From positions 1 to 10,885 of the forward strand of contig RFJD01000266.1 of NCBI GenBank assembly GCA_003695015.1: a stretch of 10,885 bases of DNA, written 5' to 3'. Positions 1 through 8,600 of this stretch are shown one piece after another. The notes under the pieces were generated by a model. It was not told the DNA's origin. It did not search any database and saw only the letters and a list, made by a program, of their open reading frames with translations. The first letter of the stretch is position 1. The number at the start of each line of letters is the position of its first letter. The DNA comes from Verrucomicrobiota bacterium. GTDB lineage: Bacteria > Verrucomicrobiota > Verrucomicrobiia > Limisphaerales > J093. The position numbers and the translations under genes are program-made.

Positions 1-1374
1 GCCCGACCGGAAACCGTGGGAGTCATCGAAAACTATACCTACTTCCGCGATGTCAGCCCCGACATCATAACATTGCCCCAACATTTCCGCGCCCACGGGT
101 ACGAGACTGTCTATATCGGCAAGGTCTTTCATGGGAAGTTTACGGACGACGACAAGTCCTGGAGCCGTAAACCGGCTTGGAACCGCCTGACGCTGCCGCG
201 TCCCAAAGGCTATGCGCTGCCGGAAAACTTGGCCATCCAGCGGGAGAACTTCAAGCGCATGTACGCCAAATACGGCGAAGCGGCGCGTCGCGGGTTAGCC
301 AGCGGGCCAGCTTATGAGTGTGCCGATGTGGCCGACACGACCTATATCGACGGCTATGACACGGAAGTGGCGATTGCCACACTCAAGGAGCTGGCCGCCA
401 ACCCGAAGAAACCTTTCTTTCTGGCAGTGGGATACCACAAGCCGCACCTCAACTGGGTCGCGCCCAAGCGATACTGGGATTTATATGATCGATCGAAGAT
501 CCCGCTGGCCGAGCACGATCAGCCGCCGGTGAACGGCGCGGCCATGGGCTTGCATGCGTCGTTCGAGCTGCGCACGCGCGCAGGTATCCCGAAAATCGGC
601 CCCATCGAACCGGAGCTGGCACGCACGCTCAAGCACGCGTATCTGGCCTGCGTGAGCTACGTGGATGCGCAGATCGGCCGGGTACTGCAGGCCTTGGAGG
701 AGTTGGACCTGCGGAAGAACACGATCATCATTGTCTGGGGCGATCATGGTTGGCATCTCGGCGACATGGGCATCTGGGGCAAGGCCACGAACTACGAGAT
801 CGCCACACGCGTGCCGCTGATCCTTTGGACCCCGGACATGTCCAAACGGACGCGTGGGACCAAAACCGAGGCGTTGGTCGAGCTGATCGACATGTATCCG
901 ACGCTGTGCGATCTGGCGGGCATTCCCAAGCCGTCGCACTTGGAAGGCACAAGCTTCGCGCCTCTTGTTTCGAATCCTCATCGCCCTTGGAAGCGTGCGG
1001 CGTTCAGCCTTTTCCCCACACCGGCGCTGCGCGAGTGGGCGGCCAACCCGCTTTCGCCCGCCATGCGTGAAACCTTTTTCGGCCCGCTGATCCAGGAGGT
1101 CGAAGCCCGCATCAAGGCCCAGATGGGGCCGCGCTGGGATCGCGAGCTGTTCGAGCAACGCCTGATGGGGTATGCGATGCGCACCGACCGTTATCGCTTC
1201 GTCGTCTGGAAAGACACTGCTCATCCACAAAGCCCACCGCTATTCGTGGAGTTGTATGACCACGCAAACGATCCAGCGGAAACCGAGAATATCGCCACCG
1301 ATCATCCCGGCTTGGTGGCCCGGCTCATGACGCAGTTCGAGGCGGGGTGGCAGGGCAACCGGCCGCGACCTTGA
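1..1374 (+). CDS. S1-family sulfatase, iduronate-2-sulfatase type (5' end missing)
   Basis: Hydrolyses sulfate esters, most likely on a sulfated saccharide, outside the cytoplasm or in the periplasm. The frame is open from base 1 (Ala-Arg-Pro-Glu-Thr before the GTG at 16), so the gene starts upstream; the GTG is not a convincing start. The opening residues match the stretch just after the CxPSR...TGR motif of iduronate sulfatases, so the catalytic Cys, converted to formylglycine, should lie some 13 residues upstream of the window. Numbering from the GTG: GKVFH (35-39), GYHKPH (139-144, with substrate/metal-side His and Lys), and the metal-binding WGDHGWHLG block (241-249; Asp243, His244) followed by WGK (Lys256). 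The C-terminal subdomain has the usual MRTDRYRFV and ELYDHANDPAETEN segments, and the stop at 1372 gives a full-length end. Seen: motifs and truncation. Known: sulfatase chemistry. Inferred: substrate, which sequence alone cannot give. The dgoD gene follows after 97 bp. Confidence 0.93.
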   Translation, partial: ARPETVGVIENYTYFRDVSPDIITLPQHFRAHGYETVYIGKVFHGKFTDDDKSWSRKPAWNRLTLPRPKGYALPENLAIQRENFKRMYAKYGEAARRGLASGPAYECADVADTTYIDGYDTEVAIATLKELAANPKKPFFLAVGYHKPHLNWVAPKRYWDLYDRSKIPLAEHDQPPVNGAAMGLHASFELRTRAGIPKIGPIEPELARTLKHAYLACVSYVDAQIGRVLQALEELDLRKNTIIIVWGDHGWHLGDMGIWGKATNYEIATRVPLILWTPDMSKRTRGTKTEALVELIDMYPTLCDLAGIPKPSHLEGTSFAPLVSNPHRPWKRAAFSLFPTPALREWAANPLSPAMRETFFGPLIQEVEARIKAQMGPRWDRELFEQRLMGYAMRTDRYRFVVWKDTAHPQSPPLFVELYDHANDPAETENIATDHPGLVARLMTQFEAGWQGNRPRP

Positions 1375-1471
1375 CGGCCGTGCGGCAAACAGCGGCGTTG
1401 GCAACGGTCCCGCTTCACGCGATACTGCGCACGCGCAAGCGCCAGGCCGTTCGACGCAAAACGACTGCGGG

Positions 1472-2620
1472 ATGAAGATTACAGACTTCGAACTGTTCAA
1501 AGTGCCGCCGCGCTGGCTGTTCCTGAAAGTCGCGACGGACGAAGGGATCGCCGGCTGGGGCGAGCCGATTGTCGAGGGCAAGGCCGACACCGTGAAAGCC
1601 GCGGTCGGCGAGATGATGGAGTTCCTGCTCGGGCAGGACCCGCGCGACATCGAGGGACACTGGAACACGCTTTATCGCGGCGGCTTTTACCGCGGCGGGC
1701 CGGTGTTCATGAGCGCGCTGTCCGGGATCGACCAGGCGTTGTGGGACATCAAAGGCAAGGTCCTGAGCCAGCCGATTCATCAGCTCCTCGGCGGCAAGAC
1801 CCGCGACAAGGTTCGCGTCTATTCCTGGATTCACGGCGACACGGCGGAGGATTTGGTGCAAGCGGCGCGCGAAGCGCGCGAGGCCGGCTTCAGTGCCGTG
1901 AAAATGAACGCCACCAATGAAACGCAGATCATCGACACCTACCAAAAGATCGACTGGGTGTTGAAACGGGTGGCGGCGCTGCGCGAGGCGATCGGATACG
2001 CGCTGGACATCGGGATCGATTTCCACGGCCGGCTGCACAAGCCCATGGCCAAGGTGCTGGCCCGCGAGCTGGAAGCGTTTCATCCGATGTTCATCGAGGA
2101 GCCGGTGTTGCCCGAGCACAACGAGGCGCTGCACGAGATCGCCAGCCTCACCTCGATCCCCATCGCCACGGGCGAACGCATGTTCAGCCGCTGGCACTTC
2201 AAGGAGCTGCTGGCCGGAGGCGCGGTGGACATCATCCAGCCCGATCTGTCGCACGCGGGCGGGATCACGGAGTGCAAGAAAATCTTCTCGATGGCCGAGG
2301 CCTATGACGTGGCGGGCGCGCCGCATTGTCCGCTGGGACCGATCGCGCTGGCGGCCTGCCTGCAGATGGACGCCTCCTGCTACAACATCTTCATCCAGGA
2401 ACAAAGCCTCGGGATCCAGTATCACCAGGGCAACGAGCTGCTCGATTACATCACGAACAAGTCGGTGTTTCGATTCGAGAACGGTTTCGTGAACATCCCG
2501 ACCGGACCGGGCCTGGGCATCGAGGTCAACGAGGAGCACGTCCGCGAAATGGCGGGCAAGGGACACAACTGGCGCAACCCGCTTTGGCGGCACGAGGACG
2601 GCAGCGTGGCGGAGTGGTAG
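1472..2620 (+). CDS. dgoD: D-galactonate dehydratase (enolase superfamily)
   Basis: Cytoplasmic Mg-dependent dehydratase converting D-galactonate to 2-keto-3-deoxy-D-galactonate, the first step of the De Ley-Doudoroff galactonate route. The product has 382 residues, the length I recall for E. coli DgoD, and it lines up with that protein from the first residue (MKIT) to the last (WRNPLWRHEDGSVAEW) without evident gaps. Catalytic residues sit at the positions known for DgoD: Asp183 and the base His185 in the DFHGR motif, metal ligands Glu209 (FIEEP) and Glu235 (ATGERMFSR), and acid His285 (GAPHCPLGP). The N-terminal capping domain covers about residues 1-115, the barrel about 120-355. The start at 1472 is fixed by this alignment; upstream bases show only GGG rather than a clear Shine-Dalgarno. 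It is followed after 2 bp by a sugar-acid transporter, which supports the assignment. A close relative acting on another aldonate is possible but less likely. Confidence 0.93.
   Translation: MKITDFELFKVPPRWLFLKVATDEGIAGWGEPIVEGKADTVKAAVGEMMEFLLGQDPRDIEGHWNTLYRGGFYRGGPVFMSALSGIDQALWDIKGKVLSQPIHQLLGGKTRDKVRVYSWIHGDTAEDLVQAAREAREAGFSAVKMNATNETQIIDTYQKIDWVLKRVAALREAIGYALDIGIDFHGRLHKPMAKVLARELEAFHPMFIEEPVLPEHNEALHEIASLTSIPIATGERMFSRWHFKELLAGGAVDIIQPDLSHAGGITECKKIFSMAEAYDVAGAPHCPLGPIALAACLQMDASCYNIFIQEQSLGIQYHQGNELLDYITNKSVFRFENGFVNIPTGPGLGIEVNEEHVREMAGKGHNWRNPLWRHEDGSVAEW
2611..2614 (+). promoter_or_regulatory. Ribosome binding site (GGAG) for the transporter gene
   Basis: GGAG lies 8 bases before the ATG at 2623, within the last codons of dgoD. 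It favours that ATG over the in-frame ATG at 2665 and over the much longer open frame that reaches back to 2326 inside dgoD. It is the only clear Shine-Dalgarno-like site at any gene start in the window. Confidence 0.5.
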
Positions 2621-2622
2621 GC

Positions 2623-3924
2623 ATGCACGGACCCGCTCCATCGATCACCGCGAAGCCGACCCGGATGCGCTACGGCATCCTGGCCGCGGTTTTCGTCAGC
2701 GTGGTCATCAACTACATGGACCGCAGCAATCTGTCGGTGGCGGCTTCGTTCATCGCCGACGAGCTGAAACTGGACAACGTCCAACTGGGCTACCTGTTCT
2801 CGGCCTTCGGCATGACTTACGCCTTTTGCCAAATCCCGGGCGGCATTCTGGCCGATCGCTTCGGCAATCGCGGGTTTTACAGCCTGTGCTTGATCCTGTG
2901 GTCGCTGGCCACCGTGCTGCAGGGTTTCGCCGAGGGCTTTCTGCTTTTGTTCGCCATGCGCATCCTGGTGGGCATCTCCGAAGCGCCGTCCTATCCGCTG
3001 AACAACCGGATCGTGACGCGGTGGTTCCCGGAAAACGAACGCGCGGGGGCCATCGCCACCTATACCTCGGGCCAGTTTCTCGGGCTGGCGTTTTTGACGC
3101 CGGCCCTGATGGCGCTGGTTGAAGGGCTCGGCTGGCGCGCGCTGTTCTTCGTCACCGGCGGCATCGGGCTGGTGTGGGGACTGGTGTGGTTCATTTTTTA
3201 TCGCGACCCGTGTCAGCACCGGATGGTGAATCAGGCGGAGCTGGCGTTGATCGAGCAAGGCGGCGGCCTGGTCGAACGCGGCGCATCCAAAAAGGGCGAG
3301 CCGTTCAAATGGCGCAATCTGTTGATCGTGCTGACCCAACGCAAGCTGTGGGGCATTTACCTCGGGCAATTCGGCATGGGCGCGACGATCATGTTCTTTT
3401 TGACGTGGTTCCCCAAATACCTGAAGGACTACAAGGGGATGGAGCCGCTCGAATCGCGCGTCGCCGCCGCCATCCCGTTCATATGCGCGTTCGCGGGCGT
3501 GCTGCTGTCGGGGCATGTGTCGGATTTCCTCGTGCGCAGAGGCACCAGCGTCAACGTGGCCCGGAAGGCCCCAATCATCACGGGCCTGCTGTTCTCCATG
3601 ACCATCATCGGCGCCAACTACGTGTCGGACCCGGTCTGGGTCACGTTCTTCATGTCCACGGCGTTCTTCGGCAACGGGCTGGCGTCGATCACCTGGGTGT
3701 TCGTGTCGTTGCTGGCGCCGCGGAAACTGATCGGCCTGACTGGCGGCACGTTCAACTTCATCGGCGGCCTCTCGGCCATCCTGGTGCCGATCGCCATAGG
3801 TTACCTGGCGCGCGAAGGCGATTTCGCCCCGGCGCTGGTTTTCATTTGCCTGATGACCTTGCTGGCCATCGCCAGTTACGTGTTTCTGGTGGGTGACATC
3901 AAGCGAATCGAGGTTGAGGCGTGA
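2623..3924 (+). CDS. MFS transporter, anion:cation symporter family (galactonate/hexuronate type)
   Basis: Inner-membrane proton-coupled importer for a sugar acid; the neighbouring dehydratase makes D-galactonate or a related aldonate the likely cargo. The product has 433 residues, usual for DgoT/ExuT-like proteins. Evidence in the sequence: about twelve hydrophobic segments in two halves of six; the family signature YMDRSNLSVA at the end of TM1 (31-40), where Asp/Arg are typical of this family; the MFS motif A GGILADRFGNR (73-83) between TM2 and TM3; and RILVGISEAPSYPLNNRIVTRWFPENER (given in two parts, RILVGISEAPSYP and NNRIVTRWFPENER) in TM4-TM5, a region well conserved in DgoT. A charged central loop with KKGEPFKWRNLL separates the halves. 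The ATG is 2 bp beyond the dgoD stop, with GGAG 8 bases upstream, so the two genes are probably co-transcribed and translationally coupled. The alternative start at 2665 would remove only a short cytoplasmic tail. Exact substrate is inferred from context. Confidence 0.9.
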   Translation: MHGPAPSITAKPTRMRYGILAAVFVSVVINYMDRSNLSVAASFIADELKLDNVQLGYLFSAFGMTYAFCQIPGGILADRFGNRGFYSLCLILWSLATVLQGFAEGFLLLFAMRILVGISEAPSYPLNNRIVTRWFPENERAGAIATYTSGQFLGLAFLTPALMALVEGLGWRALFFVTGGIGLVWGLVWFIFYRDPCQHRMVNQAELALIEQGGGLVERGASKKGEPFKWRNLLIVLTQRKLWGIYLGQFGMGATIMFFLTWFPKYLKDYKGMEPLESRVAAAIPFICAFAGVLLSGHVSDFLVRRGTSVNVARKAPIITGLLFSMTIIGANYVSDPVWVTFFMSTAFFGNGLASITWVFVSLLAPRKLIGLTGGTFNFIGGLSAILVPIAIGYLAREGDFAPALVFICLMTLLAIASYVFLVGDIKRIEVEA

Positions 3925-3943
3925 AGAGGGAAGCCTCGAATCG
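3904..3943 (+). terminator. Imperfect inverted repeat over the transporter stop codon
   Basis: CGAATCGAGG (3904-3913) pairs with CCTCGAATCG (3934-3943) at nine of ten positions, with a 20-base loop. It spans the TGA at 3922-3924. No U-run follows, so it is at best a weak terminator or a 3'-end protecting stem for the dgoD-transporter transcript; the long loop makes chance quite possible. Confidence 0.25.
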
Positions 3944-4129
3944 ATGCTGTGCAGGGCGGGCACGTTGAATACAGCGCCAGAACTCTGTGGCAATGTCCCC
4001 ATGGTCAAGGCTTGTTCTTGGTTCGGGTTGCCCTTCTGGCGCAACGTTCCCTCGAGCCCTTCCCCTCCCCGCCCCGCGGTGCCCTTTGTTGTGACGCAAT
4101 TCGAGTCGCGATGGCTGGATCGAGGGCGC

Positions 4130-4158
4130 TTGAATCGCAGGGTTGGCTGGCGTAAACT
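4130..4158 (+). promoter_or_regulatory. Candidate sigma-70 promoter of the desaturase gene
   Basis: TTGAAT (4130-4135) and TAAACT (4153-4158) are separated by exactly 17 bases, each with four of six consensus matches. The -10 box ends 12 bases before the ATG at 4171, so transcription would begin about 5-7 bases before the start codon, leaving almost no leader and no room for a Shine-Dalgarno site. The rest of the 246-bp gap behind the transporter gene (3925-4129) shows no gene I can support; it contains a pyrimidine-rich stretch around 4050-4080. Confidence 0.35.
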
Positions 4159-4170
4159 CAAGTTCTTGCC

Positions 4171-5280
4171 ATGGCTGAAGACGAGAAAAAGCCCAAGGAA
4201 ACGGCTCCCCGGAACGAGGTCGCGAAGTGGAAGGCGATCGTGGCCGAGTATCAAAAGCCGAGCTTCTGGCGGGCCAGTTGGCAGATCGTCAACACGGTCG
4301 GGGCCTACGCTGCGTTGTGGTATTTGATGTATCTGAGCCTGTCGGTCTCGTGGTGGCTGACGATTCCCCTGGCGGTGCTGGCCGGCGGCCTGCTGATCCG
4401 CACCTTCATCATCTTCCACGACTGTGGGCACGGATCGTTTTTCAAGTCGCGCCGGGCCAACGCCTTTTGGGGGTTCATCACCGGCCTGCTGACCTTCACT
4501 CCCTTCTACCACTGGCGCTGGGAACATTCCCTCCACCATGCCACCGCCGGCGACCTGGACCGACGCGGCGTGGGCGATGTCTGGACGCTCACCGTCCAAG
4601 AGTACCTCGAGGCGTCGCGCTGGAAGAAGTTCGCCTATCGGCTGGCGCGCAATCCCTTCGTGCTGTTCCTGCTGGCGCCGTTGTACCTGTTCCTGATCCG
4701 CCAGCGGTTGCCGTCGCCCAACGCCAGCCCCCGGGAACGACTCTCGGTCTGGACGATGAACCTGGCGATCGTGGCCCTTGCAGCGGTGTTGATTTCCATC
4801 TTCGGTTTCTGGCCGTGGTTGATCCTCCAACTAACGGCCATCGCCGTGGCCGGGAGCGGCGGGGTGTGGCTGTTCTACGTGCAACACCAGTTCGAGGATG
4901 CTTACTGGGAGCGGAGGGAGAACTGGGACTACACGGAGGCGGCGTTGAAGGGGAGTTCGTTCTACAAATTGCCCCGGGTGCTGCAGTGGTTCTCGGGCAA
5001 CATCGGTTTCCACCACATCCACCACTTGAGCCCGCGCATTCCCAACTACAATCTCGAGCGTTGCCATCGCTCCCACCCTATCTTCCAAAACGTCAAGCCG
5101 ATGACGCTGCGGGACAGTCTCAAGTCCATCCGCTTTCGCCTGTGGGATGAAGATGGCCGCAAACTGGTTGGATTCGGCCACCTGAAGAAAGCGAAGGAGC
5201 GGCCCCCCGAGGCGCCACAACCGGGCTCGGAGAGCAACCATTCGGACCGGTCCCCCACCCGGGACAACGCCTCGGTCTGA
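4171..5280 (+). CDS. Membrane fatty acid desaturase (omega-6/delta-12-like)
   Basis: Integral membrane di-iron enzyme that introduces a double bond into acyl chains using O2 and an electron donor such as ferredoxin. The 369-residue length suits acyl-lipid desaturases. The three histidine boxes are all present: HDCGH (83-87), HSLHH (119-123, HxxHH form) and HHIHH (281-285, within GFHHIHHLSPRIPNYNL). Membrane segments lie at about 39-58, 61-82, 161-177 and 196-237. The segment LTFTPFYHWRWEHSLHHATA, followed by GDLDRRGVGD, is typical of the bacterial omega-6 (delta-12) desaturase group, but regiochemistry cannot be read from sequence; carotenoid-modifying relatives share the His boxes. The N-terminal 20 and C-terminal about 40 residues are polar and look disordered. 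The ATG at 4171 is the first possible start and has no Shine-Dalgarno site. It stands alone: its upstream neighbour is a catabolic operon with its own end, and downstream lies a convergent broken gene. Confidence 0.9.
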   Translation: MAEDEKKPKETAPRNEVAKWKAIVAEYQKPSFWRASWQIVNTVGAYAALWYLMYLSLSVSWWLTIPLAVLAGGLLIRTFIIFHDCGHGSFFKSRRANAFWGFITGLLTFTPFYHWRWEHSLHHATAGDLDRRGVGDVWTLTVQEYLEASRWKKFAYRLARNPFVLFLLAPLYLFLIRQRLPSPNASPRERLSVWTMNLAIVALAAVLISIFGFWPWLILQLTAIAVAGSGGVWLFYVQHQFEDAYWERRENWDYTEAALKGSSFYKLPRVLQWFSGNIGFHHIHHLSPRIPNYNLERCHRSHPIFQNVKPMTLRDSLKSIRFRLWDEDGRKLVGFGHLKKAKERPPEAPQPGSESNHSDRSPTRDNASV

Positions 5281-5286
5281 GCCGCC

Positions 5287-5318
5287 CCGGCTTGCAGCCC
5301 TTGTTGCTCCGAAGCCGG
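5287..5318. terminator. Hairpin between desaturase and convergent remnant
   Basis: CCGGCTT (5287-5293) and AAGCCGG (5312-5318) form a perfect 7-bp stem. The 18-base loop can form a further 3-bp AGC/GCT pairing (5296-5298 with 5306-5308). It starts 7 bases after the desaturase stop and lies between that gene and the minus-strand remnant ending at 5341, the right place for a shared two-way terminator. There is no U-tract on either side. Confidence 0.35.
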
Positions 5319-5340
5319 AGAGAACCAAGACCCTCATAGG

Positions 5341-5629
5341 CTACAGGCCCCACGCGGGTCCGGATGGGCGAATCGCCTCCTCCGTGGGGCCAGCGTCGGC
5401 GGGCGGGAGGGTTTGAAGCACGCAGCCAATGCCCTGCGGGTCCAATAGAAGCCCGCCTCCTTCAGACCGTTCAGGTCAATGTCCGGCAGAGCGGCCTTCC
5501 ACAGCATTGCCCGCACTTCGGGCACACGGCCCTGAAGCCGGAAAACCCATCCCTGTTCGCTCCGCCGAACGCTGGCCGCCGGCTCGGTCGCTTCGAGGCC
5601 ATGCAGCCGGAGCTGCCGCGGGCCCCCAT
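5341..5629 (-). pseudogene. Frameshifted small protein, possibly VOC/glyoxalase-like
   Basis: On the minus strand three open segments in different frames join into one plausible 96-residue protein. ATG at 5629-5627 begins MG; the next segment, open from about 5626 to 5454, reads ...LRLHGLEATEPAASVRR..., GWVFRLQGRVPEVRAMLWKA and LPDIDLNGLKEAG; the last, from about 5453 to the TAG at 5343-5341, reads LLLDPQGIGCVLQTLPPADA and then GPTEEAIRPSGPAWGL. Both joins need a shift equal to one missing G and fall in G runs (GGGGG after the ATG; GGG at 5454-5452). Codons in each segment end mostly in G or C as in the real genes, and the plus strand here has no gene of its own. The helix followed by LLLDPQG...CVLQ recalls the C-terminal part of VOC proteins, but at 96 residues it is short for that family, so an internal deletion or another family is possible. 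Either a decaying gene or a real gene with two homopolymer errors in the assembly. Seen: frames. Inferred: family and history. Confidence 0.45.
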
Positions 5630-5639
5630 GGCAAAGCGC

Positions 5640-5668
5640 TCGTCAGTGTCGGACCGCTTGGTTATGCT
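5640..5668 (+). promoter_or_regulatory. Candidate promoter of the hybrid kinase gene
   Basis: TCGTCA (5640-5645) and TATGCT (5663-5668), with a 17-base spacer, each match four of six sigma-70 consensus positions. The -10 box ends 6 bases before the ATG at 5675, which would place the transcript start at or beside the start codon (a leaderless message). The -35 element is weak; the -10 fits the TAnnnT pattern seen before leaderless genes in some bacteria. Confidence 0.3.
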
Positions 5669-5674
5669 GCCCGC

Positions 5675-8600
5675 ATGACCGGGACACCTCCGGGAGAAGC
5701 CGCCGAGGCCGGCCGGCCGCCGGACGGCAGGTCGCTTTCGGAACTTCTGGAATCGCTTGCCGGGGAAGCCCTCACCGGCCTGGCCCGGTTGGCGTCCGCC
5801 CAAACCGGGGTGGCCTTCGCCGGCATTGCCCCGGGAGACGCAGCTCCGCAGTGGACCGCCGTCGCCCCGGGATGGACCGGGTTTCCGGCATGGCACGACG
5901 TGCCTTTCAGGGGCCTCCTGGCTTCGGAGCGGTCGGCCCCGGTCGTGGTGCCGGACGCCGCCGCCGATGCGCGCTTTGCGGAACACCCCCTGGTTCGCGG
6001 GCCGGATGGTCTTCGCTTTTACGCGGCTGTGCCCTTGGCGGGCTCCGGGGGGCGGGTGGCGGGCTGGCTGCATTTGATGGACCGGGCGCCGCGGGAATTG
6101 ACGGCCCGGCAGCAAGCTTTCCTGCGTGCCTTGGGCGAACAAGCGGCGGCCCAACTCGACTGGCGGGCGGCAACGCGGCGACTGGCCGACCGGGAGGCGC
6201 GGCTGGCAACGCTGTTCAACGCCAGTCCAATTCCCCTGACCCTTCTGCGCGCCCGGGACGGCGTCTGGATCGAGGTCAACGATGCCTTCGCCCGGCTGGT
6301 GGGACGATCGCCGCGGGATCTCGCGGGTCGCCCCGCGGCCGAGTTGGGACTCTGGGAAGCAGGCGCCGGCGAGCCATGGCGGCCACCGGCGGACCAGGAG
6401 GAAGCCGCGTGGAAGGCCGAAACGAGCGTGACGCTGCCCGGCGGCGACCGACGCCTCTTCCTGCTGATGGCCTCCTTGGTGCGACTTCAGGACGAGCCGC
6501 ATGTGCTGGCGGCGTGGCTGGACGTCACGGAACAACGGGCCACCGAAACCGCCCTGCGCGCCAGCGAGGAGCGGAACCGCTACATCAACGAGGTGGTGAC
6601 CGATTACACCTATGCGTTCCGGGTGGATGAAGACGGCAGCATGCACGGCGAGTGGGTCAGCGCCTCGTTTCATCGCATTTTCGGCCTGACGTTGGAGGAG
6701 GTGAACGCCCGCGGCGGCTGGCAGAGCATGGTTCATCCGGAGGACCTGCCCATCGCCCTGGCCCACGCCCGCAAGGTGGTGGGCGGCGAGAAGGACGTCT
6801 GCGAGATGCGGTTCGTGACCCGGTCGGGCGAACCACGTTGGTTGCGCGATTATGCCGTTCCCGTGTGGGACGAGGCCCAAAAGCGGGTGGTGCGCATCTA
6901 CGGAGCCTCGCAGGACATCACCGAACAAAAGCGCGCCGAGGAGCAAATCGCCCGCCTGAATCGCACCTACCAGGTGCTGAGCGAAATCAACCAGCTCATG
7001 GTTCGCGAACGGGATGCCGGGGCGATGCTGCAGGGAGCGTGTCGAATTGCCGTCCAGCGGGGCGGTTTCCGGCTGGCATGGATCGGTTTGACCGGCCCGA
7101 AGGACCGGACCTTCCGGATCGCGGCACATGCCGGGGCGGACGCCGGGACGTTGGAAATCATCGAGAGCATGTTTTCCCATGAGGAGCCGGATTGCGCGTT
7201 CACGCTCCGCGCGTTGCGCACGGGGCGGCATGCGGTCTGCAACGACATCGCGCGCGATCCCGAGGCGGCCGGCTGGAGGGATCAGGCGTTGGCCCGCGGC
7301 TACCGCTCGATGGCGTCGTTTCCGCTGGCGATCGCCGGCCGTCCGCAAGGCACGCTCAATCTGTATGCCGACCAGCCCGGTTTCTTCGACGACCGGGAAC
7401 TGCACCTGCTCGATGAGCTGGCGGCGGACATCGGCTTCGCGTTGGAAGCCTGCGAAGCGGAGCAACGGCGGCGCGAGGCCGAAGCGCGTGTCCGCCGGCT
7501 GGCCGTGTTTCCGGAACTGAACCCGAACCCGGTGCTCGAGTTTTCCGCCGACGGCAAACTGCTTTATCAGAATCCGGCAGCCAGGACCCTGGCGGCTTCC
7601 TTGGAGGCGGAATCCGTCTTCGAACTGCTGCCTCCGGAGACCAAGGCGCTGGTGCGCGAATGTCTCGAGCAGGGCCGCCCGCGCCGGGGACTGGAGGTGC
7701 GTCGCGGGGAACACACGCTGGCTTGGGCTTTTTACCCCATGGTCGAGCTGGGCGCGGTGCATGTATATGGCATCGACATCACCGAGCGGATGCGGTTGGA
7801 GGAACAGTTGCGGCAGGCGCAGAAGCTGGAAGCCATCGGCCGGCTGGCCGGTGGAGTGGCCCACGATTTCAACAACATCCTGGCCGCGATTCTCATGCAG
7901 GCGGAACTGCTGGACATGGAAGAAGGTCTGTCCGAAACCGCCCGCGAGGGCGTGCGGCACATTATTCGGGCCGCCGAACGGGGTGCGAACCTGACGCGCC
8001 AGCTCCTGTTGTTCAGCCGGCGCCAGGTCATGCAGCCGCGCATCCTGGACCTCAACGAGGTCGTGACCGAGATCGCGCCCATGATCCAACGATTGATCGG
8101 GGAGGACATCCAACTGGAGTTGCGACTCCACCAAGGGACGCTTCCCGTCCGCGCCGACCACGGCATGCTGGACCAGGTCCTCTTGAATCTGGCCGTCAAC
8201 TCCCGCGACGCCATGCCCCGGGGCGGCCGACTGACCATCGAGACCTTCCGCCGGGACGTTTCCCCCGAGGAGGCCTCCTCCCTTCCGGAGGCCCAACCCG
8301 GCGTTCATGTGGGCTTGCGCGTCACCGACACGGGCGTCGGCATCCCGCCCGAAATGCTGCCCCGGCTTTTCGATCCCTTCTTTACGACCAAGGAGGTCGG
8401 CAAGGGCACCGGCCTCGGGCTGGCGACCGTCTATGGGATCGTTCAGCAACATCACGGCTTCATCCGCGTAACCAGCCAGCCGGGCCAGGGCGCGACCTTC
8501 GAAGTCTGCCTGCCGGCCCACACGACCGCCGAAGCACGCCACGACCAAACCCATGGAAAGGCCGCCCCTCTCGGCGGACAGGAAACGATCCTCCTGGTGG

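Noticed and set aside
1375..1471. Possible terminator or promoter between sulfatase and dgoD
   Set aside because: Only a short near-palindrome (CGTTGGCAACG at 1396-1406) and distant ACGGCC/GGCCGT arms are visible, too weak to call.
2326..2622. N-terminal extension of the transporter into dgoD
   Set aside because: The added residues are a shifted-frame reading of dgoD; the ATG at 2623 has a GGAG site and gives the usual family length.
1415..2641. Minus-strand open frame of 408 codons opposite dgoD
   Set aside because: Shadow of dgoD, which has every catalytic residue in place on the plus strand.
2446..4830. Minus-strand open frame of 794 codons opposite dgoD, transporter and desaturase
   Set aside because: It runs across three real plus-strand genes and their gaps; the His/Gln/Arg-rich composition is typical of an antisense shadow and no motif is visible.
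5429..5674. N-terminal extension of the kinase to an ATG at 5429
   Set aside because: The added 82 residues are Pro/Ala/Arg/Gly-rich without structure and overlap the protein-like minus-strand remnant; the ATG at 5675 leads straight into the first GAF region.
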